Source of the DNA: Myxococcales bacterium
GTDB taxonomy: Bacteria > Myxococcota_A > Polyangia > Polyangiales > Polyangiaceae
Direction of reading: 5' to 3'
Assembly: GCA_016794325.1 (NCBI GenBank)
Contig: JAEUKG010000014.1
Location: 1 to 36,467, forward strand
DNA length: 36,467 bases
The translations under genes were made by a program, and so were the position numbers. Shown here one piece after another: positions 1-7,260 of the stretch; within the stretch, counting starts at the first letter, position 1, and every line of letters starts with the position of its first letter. The notes below the pieces were generated by a model, which was not told the origin of the DNA, did no database searches, and saw nothing but the letters and a program-made list of their open reading frames with translations.

Positions 1-222
1 GATGGAGCCGGTGCGGGCGCGCTCCTCGAGGAGCAGCGTCGTGATGAGGAAGCCGCTCGTCGCGAAGAAGAGGTCGACGCCGAGCGGCCCTCGGCCCCAG
101 AGGCCGGCCTCGGGCCGGAGCGTCGTGTGGTGGAAGACGACGGGGAGGATCGCCAGGCACCGCAGCCCGTCGAGCCCGGGCAGTCGCCGCCGCGCGGCCG
201 CGGCCGGCGTGGCCGAGGGCAC
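1..222 (-). CDS. Acyltransferase 3 (OafA/YrhL-like) family protein, N-terminal part only
   Basis: Only the first 74 codons are inside the window; the gene continues past base 1. The visible sequence has a short Ala/Arg-rich lead, then the pattern typical of the membrane acyltransferase-3 family: a GLDGLRCLAILPVVFHH stretch with the conserved histidine pair in the first membrane helix, followed by GVDLFFATSGFLITTLLL in the second. Family members O-acetylate or otherwise acylate cell-surface sugars at the inner membrane. The GTG start at 222-220 was chosen because the family-specific sequence begins just after it and because it sits where the preceding methyltransferase naturally ends. Its position as last visible gene of a heptose/polysaccharide operon fits sugar decoration (inference). 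The upstream methyltransferase frame stays open across this whole segment, which is unusual. Confidence 0.75.
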   Translation of the reverse strand, partial: MPSATPAAAARRRLPGLDGLRCLAILPVVFHHTTLRPEAGLWGRGPLGVDLFFATSGFLITTLLLEERARTGSI

Positions 223-1016
223 CGCTTCTCGGCCACGAAGAGCACCCCGGCCGAGGTCGCGCGCACGCGCGAGAGCGCGCGAGACTCGGCCCAGGCGAGG
301 GTGTTGCCGGTGGCGAGCAGGGCGTTCAGCGTGCGGCCCGCGAGCGACGGCTTGGCGGGCGCGGCGTTGTAGTACTTGTTCTCCGACCAGAAGCGCTGGC
401 GCATCGAGGGGACGAGCAGCGCGGTGAAGAGCGCGGCGTCCATCGCGTGGCCGAGGAGGTGGTAGGCGTAGCGCCAGGTGGTGATGGTGAAGCGGTCGCC
501 CACCATCGTCCGCAGGCCGCGGTGGGTGAAGGCCTGGATGTGCTCCTTCGTCTTCTCGAAGGTGTCGGCCCCGAAGATCGCGCGCGAGAGCGTGTAGAAC
601 GAGAGCGCCTCGCCCTCGACGGGCACGAACGCGACCAGCTTGCCCCCGGGGGCGAGGATGCGCGCCGCCTCGTCCAGCGTCTTCTTCGGGCTCGGGACGT
701 GCTCGAGCACGTCCATGAAGGTGACGACGTCCATCGACGCGTCGTCGTAGGGCAGGGCTCCGGACTCGGCGTCGATGCGCCGGAACTCGAAGGCGTCGGG
801 CGGGACCTGGGGATCGCGGACGTCGCATCCGTGAAGGGATAGCCCGGGCCGGTAGCGGGCGAGGGTGCGGAGCATCTTGCCGCCGCCGCAGCCGACCTCG
901 AGGACGCGACCCTCGCGGGGCGCCGCCTCGACCATGAAGCGGGCCTTCAGGCCCGGCAGATCGCGGGCGCGGGTGTCGATGACCTCGGTGCCCCAGTGAA
1001 ACGACTCTTCCGTCAT
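219..1016 (-). CDS. Class I SAM-dependent methyltransferase
   Basis: About 265 residues of recognisable methyltransferase. Motif I is clear (VLEVGCGGG, residues 38-46), followed by an acidic strand (GCDVRD), a low-complexity-free core with DVVTFMDVLEHVPSP typical of Methyltransf_11/UbiE-like enzymes, and LAPGGKLVAFVPVEG after it. It probably transfers a methyl group from S-adenosylmethionine to a sugar or lipid-linked glycan, judged only from its place in the operon. The ATG at 1016-1014 overlaps the stop of the upstream phosphatase gene as ATGA, so translation is likely coupled. The frame does not end after the natural C-terminus (FVAEKR): the expected stop position reads TGC at 221-219 and the frame stays open to base 1, through the acyltransferase start. 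The end at 219 is therefore my estimate. Confidence 0.75.
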
Positions 1017-1624
1017 GTGCCAGCTCCGAGGGCGAGGATACGCTCGGCGACGCCGAGCAGGGTGGGCGCGTGGACGTCGGGCGCCTCGCGGGGGCCGCCG
1101 CGCAGGGGGCAGAGCTCGCAGCGCTTCGTGTCGAAGACGAGCCCGGTGCGCACGCCGGCGGCGCGGCCGGCGGTCACGTCGCCGGGGCTGTCGCCGATCA
1201 TCCAGGATCGCTCGGGCGCCGCCCCGAGGGCGGCGAGGGCGTCGACCACCAGGCCGGGCTTGGGCTTGCGGCACGGGCACTCGCCGACGAGCGAGGCGTC
1301 GCCGCCGGGGCCGCCCTTCGGGTGGTGCATGCACACCGCGACGTGGGCGACGACGACGCCCTCGCGGGCGAGCATCTCCACCAGGGCGGCGTTGGTGCGC
1401 AGGACGGCGTCGCGCGAGAACTGGCCCTTGGCCGGCGCCGGCTGGTTGGTGGCGATGGCGAGCGAGTATCCCGCTTGGGATAGTATTCGGAGCCCGTCGA
1501 CGACGCCGTCGAGGATGCGCACCTGCGACGGGTGCCAGGCCACCCCGACGAAGCCGGTCTCCTCGTCGCGCACGACGTCGATCAGCGTGCCGTCGCGGTC
1601 GAGGACGACCGCGGCGCCGCTCAC
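1013..1624 (-). CDS. gmhB: D-glycero-D-manno-heptose 1,7-bisphosphate 7-phosphatase (GmhB-like HAD enzyme)
   Basis: A 203-residue HAD-superfamily histidinol-phosphatase/GmhB-type enzyme, predicted to remove the 7-phosphate from heptose 1,7-bisphosphate in the cytoplasm. The nucleophile motif DRDGT is at residues 9-13, motif II TNQ at 59-61, a Cys/His zinc loop is present (C98, H100, C116, C118, same C-x-H...C-x-C pattern as GmhB), KPKPG supplies the lysine, and MIGDSPGDV gives the metal-binding aspartates. Length matches the family (about 190-210). The GTG start at 1624 overlaps the stop of the isomerase gene (GTGA), and its own TGA overlaps the methyltransferase ATG. With HddA- and HddC-like genes in the same operon, the alpha-anomer (GDP-heptose branch) is the likely substrate; this is inferred from context. 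Confidence 0.88.
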   Translation of the reverse strand: MSGAAVVLDRDGTLIDVVRDEETGFVGVAWHPSQVRILDGVVDGLRILSQAGYSLAIATNQPAPAKGQFSRDAVLRTNAALVEMLAREGVVVAHVAVCMHHPKGGPGGDASLVGECPCRKPKPGLVVDALAALGAAPERSWMIGDSPGDVTAGRAAGVRTGLVFDTKRCELCPLRGGPREAPDVHAPTLLGVAERILALGAGT

Positions 1625-2220
1625 TTCACCGACTCCCACTTCGTCTGGGTCTTGGCGAGCGCGGGGTGGCTCACGAGCAGGTGCCAGAGCACCGCGCAGA
1701 AGCCCTCGGTGTGGGGCGTGATGCGCGACTCGTGGACGACGGGCACGAGGACGCACGCGTCGGCGGTCTGCTTGGTGAAGCCGCCGTCGCGGCCGACGAT
1801 GCCGAAGATCTTCGCGCCGACCTCCTTGGCGAGCTCGAGCGACCTCACCAGGTTGACGCTGACGTTCTTCTCCCGGTTGCCGCCGCCGACGCTGAAGACG
1901 AGGAGGGCGTCGCCGGCGCGCAGCCGCGAGCCCTTGAGCCACTCGGCGAAGCACCCGTCCCAGCCCTCGTCGTTCACGCGCGCGGTGAGCTCCGAGACGT
2001 TGTCGGTGGGCGCGTAGGCCTCGAAGCCGCAGATCTTGCGGAAGTCGTTCACCGCGTGGCTCGCGTGGCCCGCGGAGCCGCCGACTCCGAGGATGAAGAG
2101 GCGGCCGCCGCCGGCCCGCACCGCGGCCAGGCCCTCGGCGACCTTCTCGACCGCCTGGGTGTCGATGCGCTTGATGAGCTCGACGCTCTCGTCGAGGAAC
2201 GTTTGGGTGAAGGTCTGCAT
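1621..2220 (-). CDS. gmhA: SIS-domain phosphoheptose isomerase (GmhA-like), divergent
   Basis: A 199-residue single SIS-domain protein, the usual length of sedoheptulose-7-phosphate isomerase, which makes D-glycero-D-manno-heptose 7-phosphate. The sugar-phosphate-binding loop reads GVGGSAGHASHAVNDF and a second SIS loop reads FSVGGGNREKN. Compared from memory with E. coli GmhA, the residue at the catalytic Glu position looks like Asp (VNDF where AELV is usual), the STSG loop is SVGG, and of the His-rich C-terminal helix only the last His (VLWHLL) is kept. It may still be the isomerase, since kinase, phosphatase and guanylyltransferase genes surround it, but the active site is atypical. A TGAGGA ribosome site overlaps the upstream gene's stop, 9 bases before the ATG. 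Confidence 0.8.
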   Translation of the reverse strand: MQTFTQTFLDESVELIKRIDTQAVEKVAEGLAAVRAGGGRLFILGVGGSAGHASHAVNDFRKICGFEAYAPTDNVSELTARVNDEGWDGCFAEWLKGSRLRAGDALLVFSVGGGNREKNVSVNLVRSLELAKEVGAKIFGIVGRDGGFTKQTADACVLVPVVHESRITPHTEGFCAVLWHLLVSHPALAKTQTKWESVK

Positions 2221-2229
2221 CGCGGGTCC

Positions 2230-3222
2230 TCAGCTGATGTGGAAGTTGGCCATGATCCGGGCGCCGTCTTGGTCGAAGCGAAATCGGAGGGGTCGGAGGC
2301 CGCGCGCCGTCATCGCCTCGTAGACGCGCCGCTTGTCGGCGGGGCGGGTGTAGAACATGAAGAAGCCGCCGCCGCCCGCGCCCATCAGCTTGCCGCCGAT
2401 CGCGCCGGCGGCGCGCGCGGCGTCGTAGTGCTCGTCGATCGACGAGTCGGTCATGTTGGACGCGAGCTTGCGCTTGTTCATCCAGTGCTCGTGGAGGAGC
2501 TCGCCGAAGCGGTCGATCTCCCCCCGCTCCAGGAGCCGCTTGGTCTCGTAGCCGATCTCCTTGATGCGGTGCATCTTCTCCACCGCGGAGGCGCTCGACT
2601 GGATCGTCTTCTGCTGCTCCGACAGCACGGTGCTCGCCTTGCGCTCGACCCCCGAGAAGAAGATGAGGAGGTTCGACTCGAGCTCGTCCATCACCTCGGG
2701 CTTCATGTCGACGCGCTCGGCGGTGACGCTGCCGTCCGGCGCGAACGTGAAGGCGGTGATGCCGCCGTAGGCGGCGATGTACTGGTCCTGCTTGCCGATC
2801 GGCTCCTTGAGCCGGCCGATCTCGATGTCGCAGGCCTCCTCGGCGAGGGTGGGAGCCGAGACGAACTCGCGCTTGTAGGCGTGGAGCGCGTTGAGGAGCG
2901 CCACCGTGAACGAGCTCGACGACCCGAGCCCCGAGTTCGCGGGCACGTCGGCCATCGAGAAGAGCTCGACCCCGCGGTCGACGCCCGTCGACTTCAGCGC
3001 CTCGCGGAAGATCGGGTGCTCGATGGCGTCGAGGCTCGTGACCTGCTCCGTCTTCGAGTACGCGAGCCGCACCGCGTCGTCGAAGCGCTTGTGCATCGCG
3101 AGGAAGATGTACTTGTCGATGGCGGCGGCGACGAGGAACCCGCCGTGGACGCTGGAGTAGCTGGGGAGGTCCGTGCCGCCCCCGCCGAGGGAGAAGCGTA
3201 CCGGTGCGCGCGAGAGGATCAT
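2230..3222 (-). CDS. hddA: D-glycero-alpha-D-manno-heptose 7-phosphate kinase (HddA-like GHMP kinase)
   Basis: A 330-residue GHMP-family sugar kinase. All three family motifs are visible: RAPVRFSLGGGGTDLPSY at the N-terminus, the phosphate-binding DVPANSGLGSSSSFTVALL in the middle, and GGKLMGAGGGGFFMFY near the C-terminus. The GGGTDLPSY and KQDQYIAAYGG segments are typical of HddA-type heptose kinases, which phosphorylate C1 of heptose 7-phosphate with ATP to give the alpha-1,7-bisphosphate. The ATG at 3222-3220 overlaps the TGA of the nucleotidyltransferase gene by 4 bases (ATGA), implying translational coupling. It lies directly between the guanylyltransferase and isomerase genes of the same pathway, which supports heptose rather than galactose or mevalonate as substrate. 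Confidence 0.88.
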   Translation of the reverse strand: MILSRAPVRFSLGGGGTDLPSYSSVHGGFLVAAAIDKYIFLAMHKRFDDAVRLAYSKTEQVTSLDAIEHPIFREALKSTGVDRGVELFSMADVPANSGLGSSSSFTVALLNALHAYKREFVSAPTLAEEACDIEIGRLKEPIGKQDQYIAAYGGITAFTFAPDGSVTAERVDMKPEVMDELESNLLIFFSGVERKASTVLSEQQKTIQSSASAVEKMHRIKEIGYETKRLLERGEIDRFGELLHEHWMNKRKLASNMTDSSIDEHYDAARAAGAIGGKLMGAGGGGFFMFYTRPADKRRVYEAMTARGLRPLRFRFDQDGARIMANFHIS

Positions 3223-3929
3223 GCGGGGCGCTGTTGTAGCAAAAATGCCTCGAGGGTGGCGCGGCCCTCGGGGGATCCGATCTCGAAAAATCGCTCGGCG
3301 GCGACGACGGCGCGGACCCGCCCGGCGCGGGCGAGGTCGCGCTGGAGCTCGTCGAGGCCCCATTTCACGCCGGCGGGGCGGGCCTCGAGCGCGCCCCGCC
3401 GCAGCGCCATCGCCCCGTAGTCGATGTGATCGAACGCGGGGTCGGTCGTGCCCTTCTCGTAGGCGAGCACCCGGGCCCCGTCGGTGAGCACGTTGGAGGG
3501 GTCGAAGCGCCCCTCGTTCTTGTAGACGGCCATGACCATGTCGCAGTCGGCGTGCGCGTCGAGGTCCCTCAGCGGGGCGGCGTAGTCGAACGGCAGGTAG
3601 CTGTCGCCGTAGGTGACGAGGAACGCGTCGGGGAGGAGCCCCTGGGCCGCGGCGGCGCGCAGCGCCCCGCCGGTGCCGAGGAGGGTCGGCCCCTCCTCGC
3701 TGTAGGTGACCCGGAGCCCGTAGCGCGCGCCGTCGCCCACGTGATCGCGGATCATCCCCCCGAGGTGGGCGACGCAGAGGACGACGTCGCGGTAGCCGTG
3801 CGACGCGAGCCGCTCGAGCTGCCAGTCGACGAACGGCCGACCCGCGACGTCGAGCAGCGCCTTGGGGACGGTCGCCGTGTGCGGCAGCATCCGCGTGGCG
3901 AGGCCTCCGGCGAGGATGGCGGCGAGCAT
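3219..3929 (-). CDS. hddC: Sugar-1-phosphate nucleotidyltransferase, D-glycero-alpha-D-manno-heptose 1-phosphate guanylyltransferase-like
   Basis: A 236-residue nucleotidyltransferase of the NTP_transferase family. It opens with the signature MLAAILAGGLATRMLPHTATVPKALLDVAGRPF, shown here in part as LAGGLATR (nucleotide binding) and PKALLDVAGRPF, and later has the metal-binding TYGDSYLPFD and a C-terminal FFEIGSPEG. Size and sequence style match HddC, which makes GDP-heptose from heptose 1-phosphate and GTP; by itself the fold could also accept UTP or CTP, so the GTP and heptose assignment rests on the hddA, gmhA and gmhB neighbours. An AGAGG ribosome site lies 8 bases before the ATG at 3929. 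A 45-base gap separates it from the upstream glycosyltransferase gene, the largest gap in this operon. Confidence 0.82.
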   Translation of the reverse strand: MLAAILAGGLATRMLPHTATVPKALLDVAGRPFVDWQLERLASHGYRDVVLCVAHLGGMIRDHVGDGARYGLRVTYSEEGPTLLGTGGALRAAAAQGLLPDAFLVTYGDSYLPFDYAAPLRDLDAHADCDMVMAVYKNEGRFDPSNVLTDGARVLAYEKGTTDPAFDHIDYGAMALRRGALEARPAGVKWGLDELQRDLARAGRVRAVVAAERFFEIGSPEGRATLEAFLLQQRPA

Positions 3930-3974
3930 GTGCGACCTCTACCAACCCCCGCCGCGTCCGGCGACCCGAAACGA

Positions 3975-5840
3975 TCAGGGCCGGTCGGGCGCGTTCGGAT
4001 CGAAGGAAGGGACGTAGAAGCCCTCGTCGATGCCCTCTTGCTCGTCGAGCTCGAGGCGGCGCTCGCGCGCGGCCTGGAGCCCGGCCTCGGGCGGGCGCGG
4101 CGCCTCCGGAAACCAGAGCGGCTTCATGTAGTTGCCGCGCGGCAGGCGCTTGGTGGTCGCCATGTCCTTCATCAGCGGGATCGGGATCGGCACGTTGCCG
4201 CCCCACCACGTGATGGTGTCGTGGGGGAGGGGGAAGCTCTCGACCGGGCAGCGCGTCCCCTCCGCCTTCTTGCGGTACACGTCGTAGGCGCCGATGCGCA
4301 CCTCGAAGCAGTACTTCGCGTGGAGCCAGGCGTTCGGCTTGTCGTACGCGCGCATCGGCCGCGCCATCATCACCGATCCGGCGTCGACGACGACGGGCGG
4401 GTCCTCGCGGTCGAGATCGCCGAGCAACGCCTCGACGCTGCCGGGCACGATGCGCGACTGCTCCTTCGGCATCGAGTCCCAGAACCAGGGGACGAAGCCG
4501 GTGACGTAGGTGCCGAACACGTAGCGCCCGGCCGGCTTGCGGTGGGAGTAGCCGTAGATCATGGGCGAGAAGCCCCACACGAACACGCGATCGGTGGGCT
4601 TCGTGGTCGCCTCGACGTAGCGCGCGACCATCTGCGCGGTGCGATCGTGGGCGACGCGGCCGTCGACGCGCTCGCCGAAGAGCGCGCCGAACGTCGCCAC
4701 GAAGAGCAGGAGCGCGATCACCCCGCCGAACGCGGCGTAGGCCGCGCGCGGGGCGCGCGAGAACCACCCCTGGAGGAGCGCGCCGGTCGTCACCGCGAGG
4801 AAGGGCAGCGCCTCGAGGTAGTAGTGCGGGAAGAAGCGGTACATCGACGACGCCGTCGCGAACGCCACGAAGAGGTGGAGGGCGGCGTATTGCCGGCCGC
4901 CGAAGCCGCGGAGCAGCGGCGCGACGGCGCGGCCGACCGCGGCGCGCCGCGCGCGATCGAAGAGGCCGCGCGCGAGGAGCGCGAACACGAGGAACGAGAT
5001 GACGAAGAAGCCGCTCTGCTCGTTGAGCCGCGTGAAGACGTTGGTGAGGACCGGGAAGACCTTGTTCGTCGGCTTGAGGTGGACCTTCTGGTTGTAGGTC
5101 ACGCAGTAGTAGACGAGCTCGGTGAACGTGCCCTGAGCGGCGGCGTGCACCAAGAACCCGGCGACGACGGCGGCGGACGTCGCGGTGTAGATCGCGAGGT
5201 CGACGAACAGGCCGCGGTCGCGGCCCCGGCGCACCTCGGACCACACGAGGATCCCTACGGGGACGATGTGCAGGCCCGCGGACTGCTTGATGGTCACCGC
5301 GGCCCCGAAGAGGATGCCCGCGACGGCGAAGAGGGCGCGGCGCGTCGCCTTCGGCCGGCGCGTGCCGAGGACGGGCAGGCCCGCCGCGAGGACGAGCGCG
5401 GGGAGCTGGAGCATCTCCCCGTGGAGCGCGTAGGCGTCGAACGCGGGGAAGCCGAAGCCGAGCGCGTAGGCGGCGACGGCGGCGGTGACCATCGCGGCGA
5501 CGCGGCCCACCGTCACCCGGGCGAGCCAGGTCGTGAGGAAGAAGCTCGCGAGGGCGAAGCCGAGCGCCCACAGGCGGAGGGCGACGATGTTGTCCCACCC
5601 GTGCAGGCGCGCGATGAGCGCGTACGCGTAGTACATGAGCGGCCCGCGCTGGCTGACCGCGCCCTGGTAGAGCTTGAAGCCGTCGTTGAGCCGCGACGCG
5701 AGCGCGACCGCGTACGCCTCGTCGACGTTGGCGTAGGTCTTGTAGCCGATGAGGGGGGCGTGGACGGCGATGATCGACGCGGCGCCCACGGCGAGCACCG
5801 CGGGCATGGCCCATCGGTGGCGCGACGCGGAGAGGCTCAT
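3975..5840 (-). CDS. GT-C fold membrane glycosyltransferase (GT39/ArnT-like)
   Basis: A 621-residue polytopic inner-membrane protein with about ten hydrophobic helices in residues 10-400 and a soluble C-terminal third. An acidic pair (D40-E41, in ANVDEAYAVA) follows the first membrane helix, the position of the catalytic DE motif in GT-C glycosyltransferases of the PMT/ArnT/GT39 group, which move sugars from polyprenyl-phosphate carriers on the periplasmic side. The RGPLMYYAYALIARL segment is also typical of this group. The acceptor is unknown. Its ATG at 5840-5838 overlaps the stop of the upstream gene (ATGA), and the heptose-activating genes follow, so it probably helps build the same glycan (inference). 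The C-terminal tail (PEAPRPPEAGLQ onward) is charged and looks disordered. Confidence 0.8.
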   Translation of the reverse strand: MSLSASRHRWAMPAVLAVGAASIIAVHAPLIGYKTYANVDEAYAVALASRLNDGFKLYQGAVSQRGPLMYYAYALIARLHGWDNIVALRLWALGFALASFFLTTWLARVTVGRVAAMVTAAVAAYALGFGFPAFDAYALHGEMLQLPALVLAAGLPVLGTRRPKATRRALFAVAGILFGAAVTIKQSAGLHIVPVGILVWSEVRRGRDRGLFVDLAIYTATSAAVVAGFLVHAAAQGTFTELVYYCVTYNQKVHLKPTNKVFPVLTNVFTRLNEQSGFFVISFLVFALLARGLFDRARRAAVGRAVAPLLRGFGGRQYAALHLFVAFATASSMYRFFPHYYLEALPFLAVTTGALLQGWFSRAPRAAYAAFGGVIALLLFVATFGALFGERVDGRVAHDRTAQMVARYVEATTKPTDRVFVWGFSPMIYGYSHRKPAGRYVFGTYVTGFVPWFWDSMPKEQSRIVPGSVEALLGDLDREDPPVVVDAGSVMMARPMRAYDKPNAWLHAKYCFEVRIGAYDVYRKKAEGTRCPVESFPLPHDTITWWGGNVPIPIPLMKDMATTKRLPRGNYMKPLWFPEAPRPPEAGLQAARERRLELDEQEGIDEGFYVPSFDPNAPDRP

Positions 5841-7009
5841 TTCTTCTTGCGTGAGAGGTGCTGCTTCACGGCGGTCTGGATGGCACCGGTGACGTCGCGG
5901 CTGCGCGCGAGGTTCTTCAGATCGTTCTCCCGGAGGTGGGGCACGAGGCGCGACGCGAAGGCGAACGGAGTCCGCGGGTTGGCGACGAGGTTCAGCTTGA
6001 TCTGGTACGACTTCGTCCAGTCCTTGTCGGACGCGATGATGCGCAGGACGTCCTCGCTGATGTTGCGCATGGCGGTGATCCGGGCGACCTCGTTCTCCTG
6101 GAGCCCGGGGGACTTCGCCGCCGCTTGGGCCACGAGCGGGTTCGCGTCGCGGACGGCGAGGAGCCGGATGGCCGAGTTGTCGGCGGTGCTGTCCTTGGCG
6201 ATCTCGCCGGTGCGCTTCAGCGACTCCACCCCGACCTGGACCAGGCGGATCTTCGACGAGATCTTGAGGTCGGCCCAGATGGCGAAGAGCGGCCGCGCCT
6301 CCTCGACGACGACCTCTTGCCCCGTCTCCTCGTCGAGGCGGTGGGTGTCGCCCTCCTCGGTGAGCTGCGTCTCCTGAGCCAGGCGGTGAGCGTCCGAGAA
6401 CTGGAGATCGTCGAAGGTCGGCTCCGGCGTCGGCTCGACGATGAGCTCGTTCTGGAGGGCCTTCGCGATCTGGTCGAACGCCGGGATCCCGTCGACCTTG
6501 ATCCCGTTGCGGATCGCGAGCTCGATGATGCGGTCCGCGGTCGACATCCGCGTCTGCTTGTTCAGGTAGAGCTTCTCGATGATCACCGGGTGGGCGAGGA
6601 GCCGCTCTTCGTTCGTCGCGATGAGCTCGGTGACCGGCTCGCTCGCGACCGCGGCCATGTCGGCGACGGTCTCGGGGAGGATCTGCGGGAGCTGGAGGAT
6701 CTTCTCCGTGATTGCGAGGTCGGAGGCGTAGAGCGGGCCCAGGAGGGCGACGACGCCCGCCTGGAGCGTCGGCACGAGCGCGCCGTTGAGGATCGGCGCG
6801 GGCAGCTTGGCGAGCGTCTGCTCGGCGAGCGCCCGGAGCGCGGGATCGTCGGACTCCGAGAGCAGCGCGCAGACGGTGACGGCGTCGGGCGGCCGGATGC
6901 CGGGGGCGATGGCGCGTGCGGCGAGCTGCCGCATCGGCGCCGGGCCCGCCGGATCGAGGAGCTTCTGCGCGACGGGGGAGAGCTGGGCGACGTCGACGGG
7001 GGGAAGCAC
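5837..7009 (-). CDS. Uncharacterised helical-repeat protein, first gene of the glycan operon
   Basis: A protein of about 390 residues that I cannot name. It looks almost wholly alpha-helical, with repeated hydrophobic helix pairs resembling HEAT or variant Leu-rich repeats (for example DPALRALAEQTLAKLP and NPLVAQAAAKSPGLQ), a charged acidic linker around residues 215-260, and a C-terminal module containing ANPRTPFAFASRLVPHL and a Lys-rich end. No signal peptide or membrane helix is visible, so it is probably cytoplasmic. Its TGA overlaps the ATG of the glycosyltransferase gene, so it is co-translated with the polysaccharide genes. I place the start at GTG 7009, which has a -10-like TACGAT six bases upstream; an in-frame GTG at 7066 would add 19 residues but has its Shine-Dalgarno-like GGGAGG touching the start codon. 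Confidence 0.7.
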   Translation of the reverse strand: MLPPVDVAQLSPVAQKLLDPAGPAPMRQLAARAIAPGIRPPDAVTVCALLSESDDPALRALAEQTLAKLPAPILNGALVPTLQAGVVALLGPLYASDLAITEKILQLPQILPETVADMAAVASEPVTELIATNEERLLAHPVIIEKLYLNKQTRMSTADRIIELAIRNGIKVDGIPAFDQIAKALQNELIVEPTPEPTFDDLQFSDAHRLAQETQLTEEGDTHRLDEETGQEVVVEEARPLFAIWADLKISSKIRLVQVGVESLKRTGEIAKDSTADNSAIRLLAVRDANPLVAQAAAKSPGLQENEVARITAMRNISEDVLRIIASDKDWTKSYQIKLNLVANPRTPFAFASRLVPHLRENDLKNLARSRDVTGAIQTAVKQHLSRKKK

Positions 7010-7015
7010 GGCCCT

Positions 7016-7021
7016 ATCGTA
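7016..7021 (-). promoter_or_regulatory. Possible -10 element placed for a leaderless transcript
   Basis: On the minus strand the hexamer TACGAT (within TATACGAT) ends six bases before the GTG at 7009, so transcription would begin at or next to the start codon. No convincing -35 element is visible at the right distance, so this is weak. It is listed because the same geometry occurs upstream of the radical SAM gene at 31700. Confidence 0.25.
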
Positions 7022-7260
7022 TAGCCCCCACCCACGGTCCTTGGCCAGCGTTTTGGCCGCCGCCACCTCCCGCGAACCGCCCGAAAACAGGCGCTTTTCG
7101 GACGAGGCCGGCGGGCTCCGGCGAGCGGGCTCTCCCGGGCCGGGCCGCGCGGGCGGGTCGCGGGGCCGGCGCGCCCGCGGGCGCGGGCGCGGCGCTTCTC
7201 AGCGGGGCCGATGCGGCATATCGTTGATGCGAAACCCGAACAACGTGAGAGGGAGCGCGG

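Noticed and set aside
2230-5814. Very long minus-strand open frame (about 1190 codons) extending upstream of the heptose kinase
   Set aside because: Only its last 330 codons are the kinase; the rest is Arg/Pro/Ala-rich translation of the hddC and glycosyltransferase genes in a wrong frame, a GC-rich artefact.
3426-6377. Plus-strand open frame of about 980 codons
   Set aside because: It is antisense to four well-supported genes and has only Arg/Glu/Asp/Val-rich composition without any domain.
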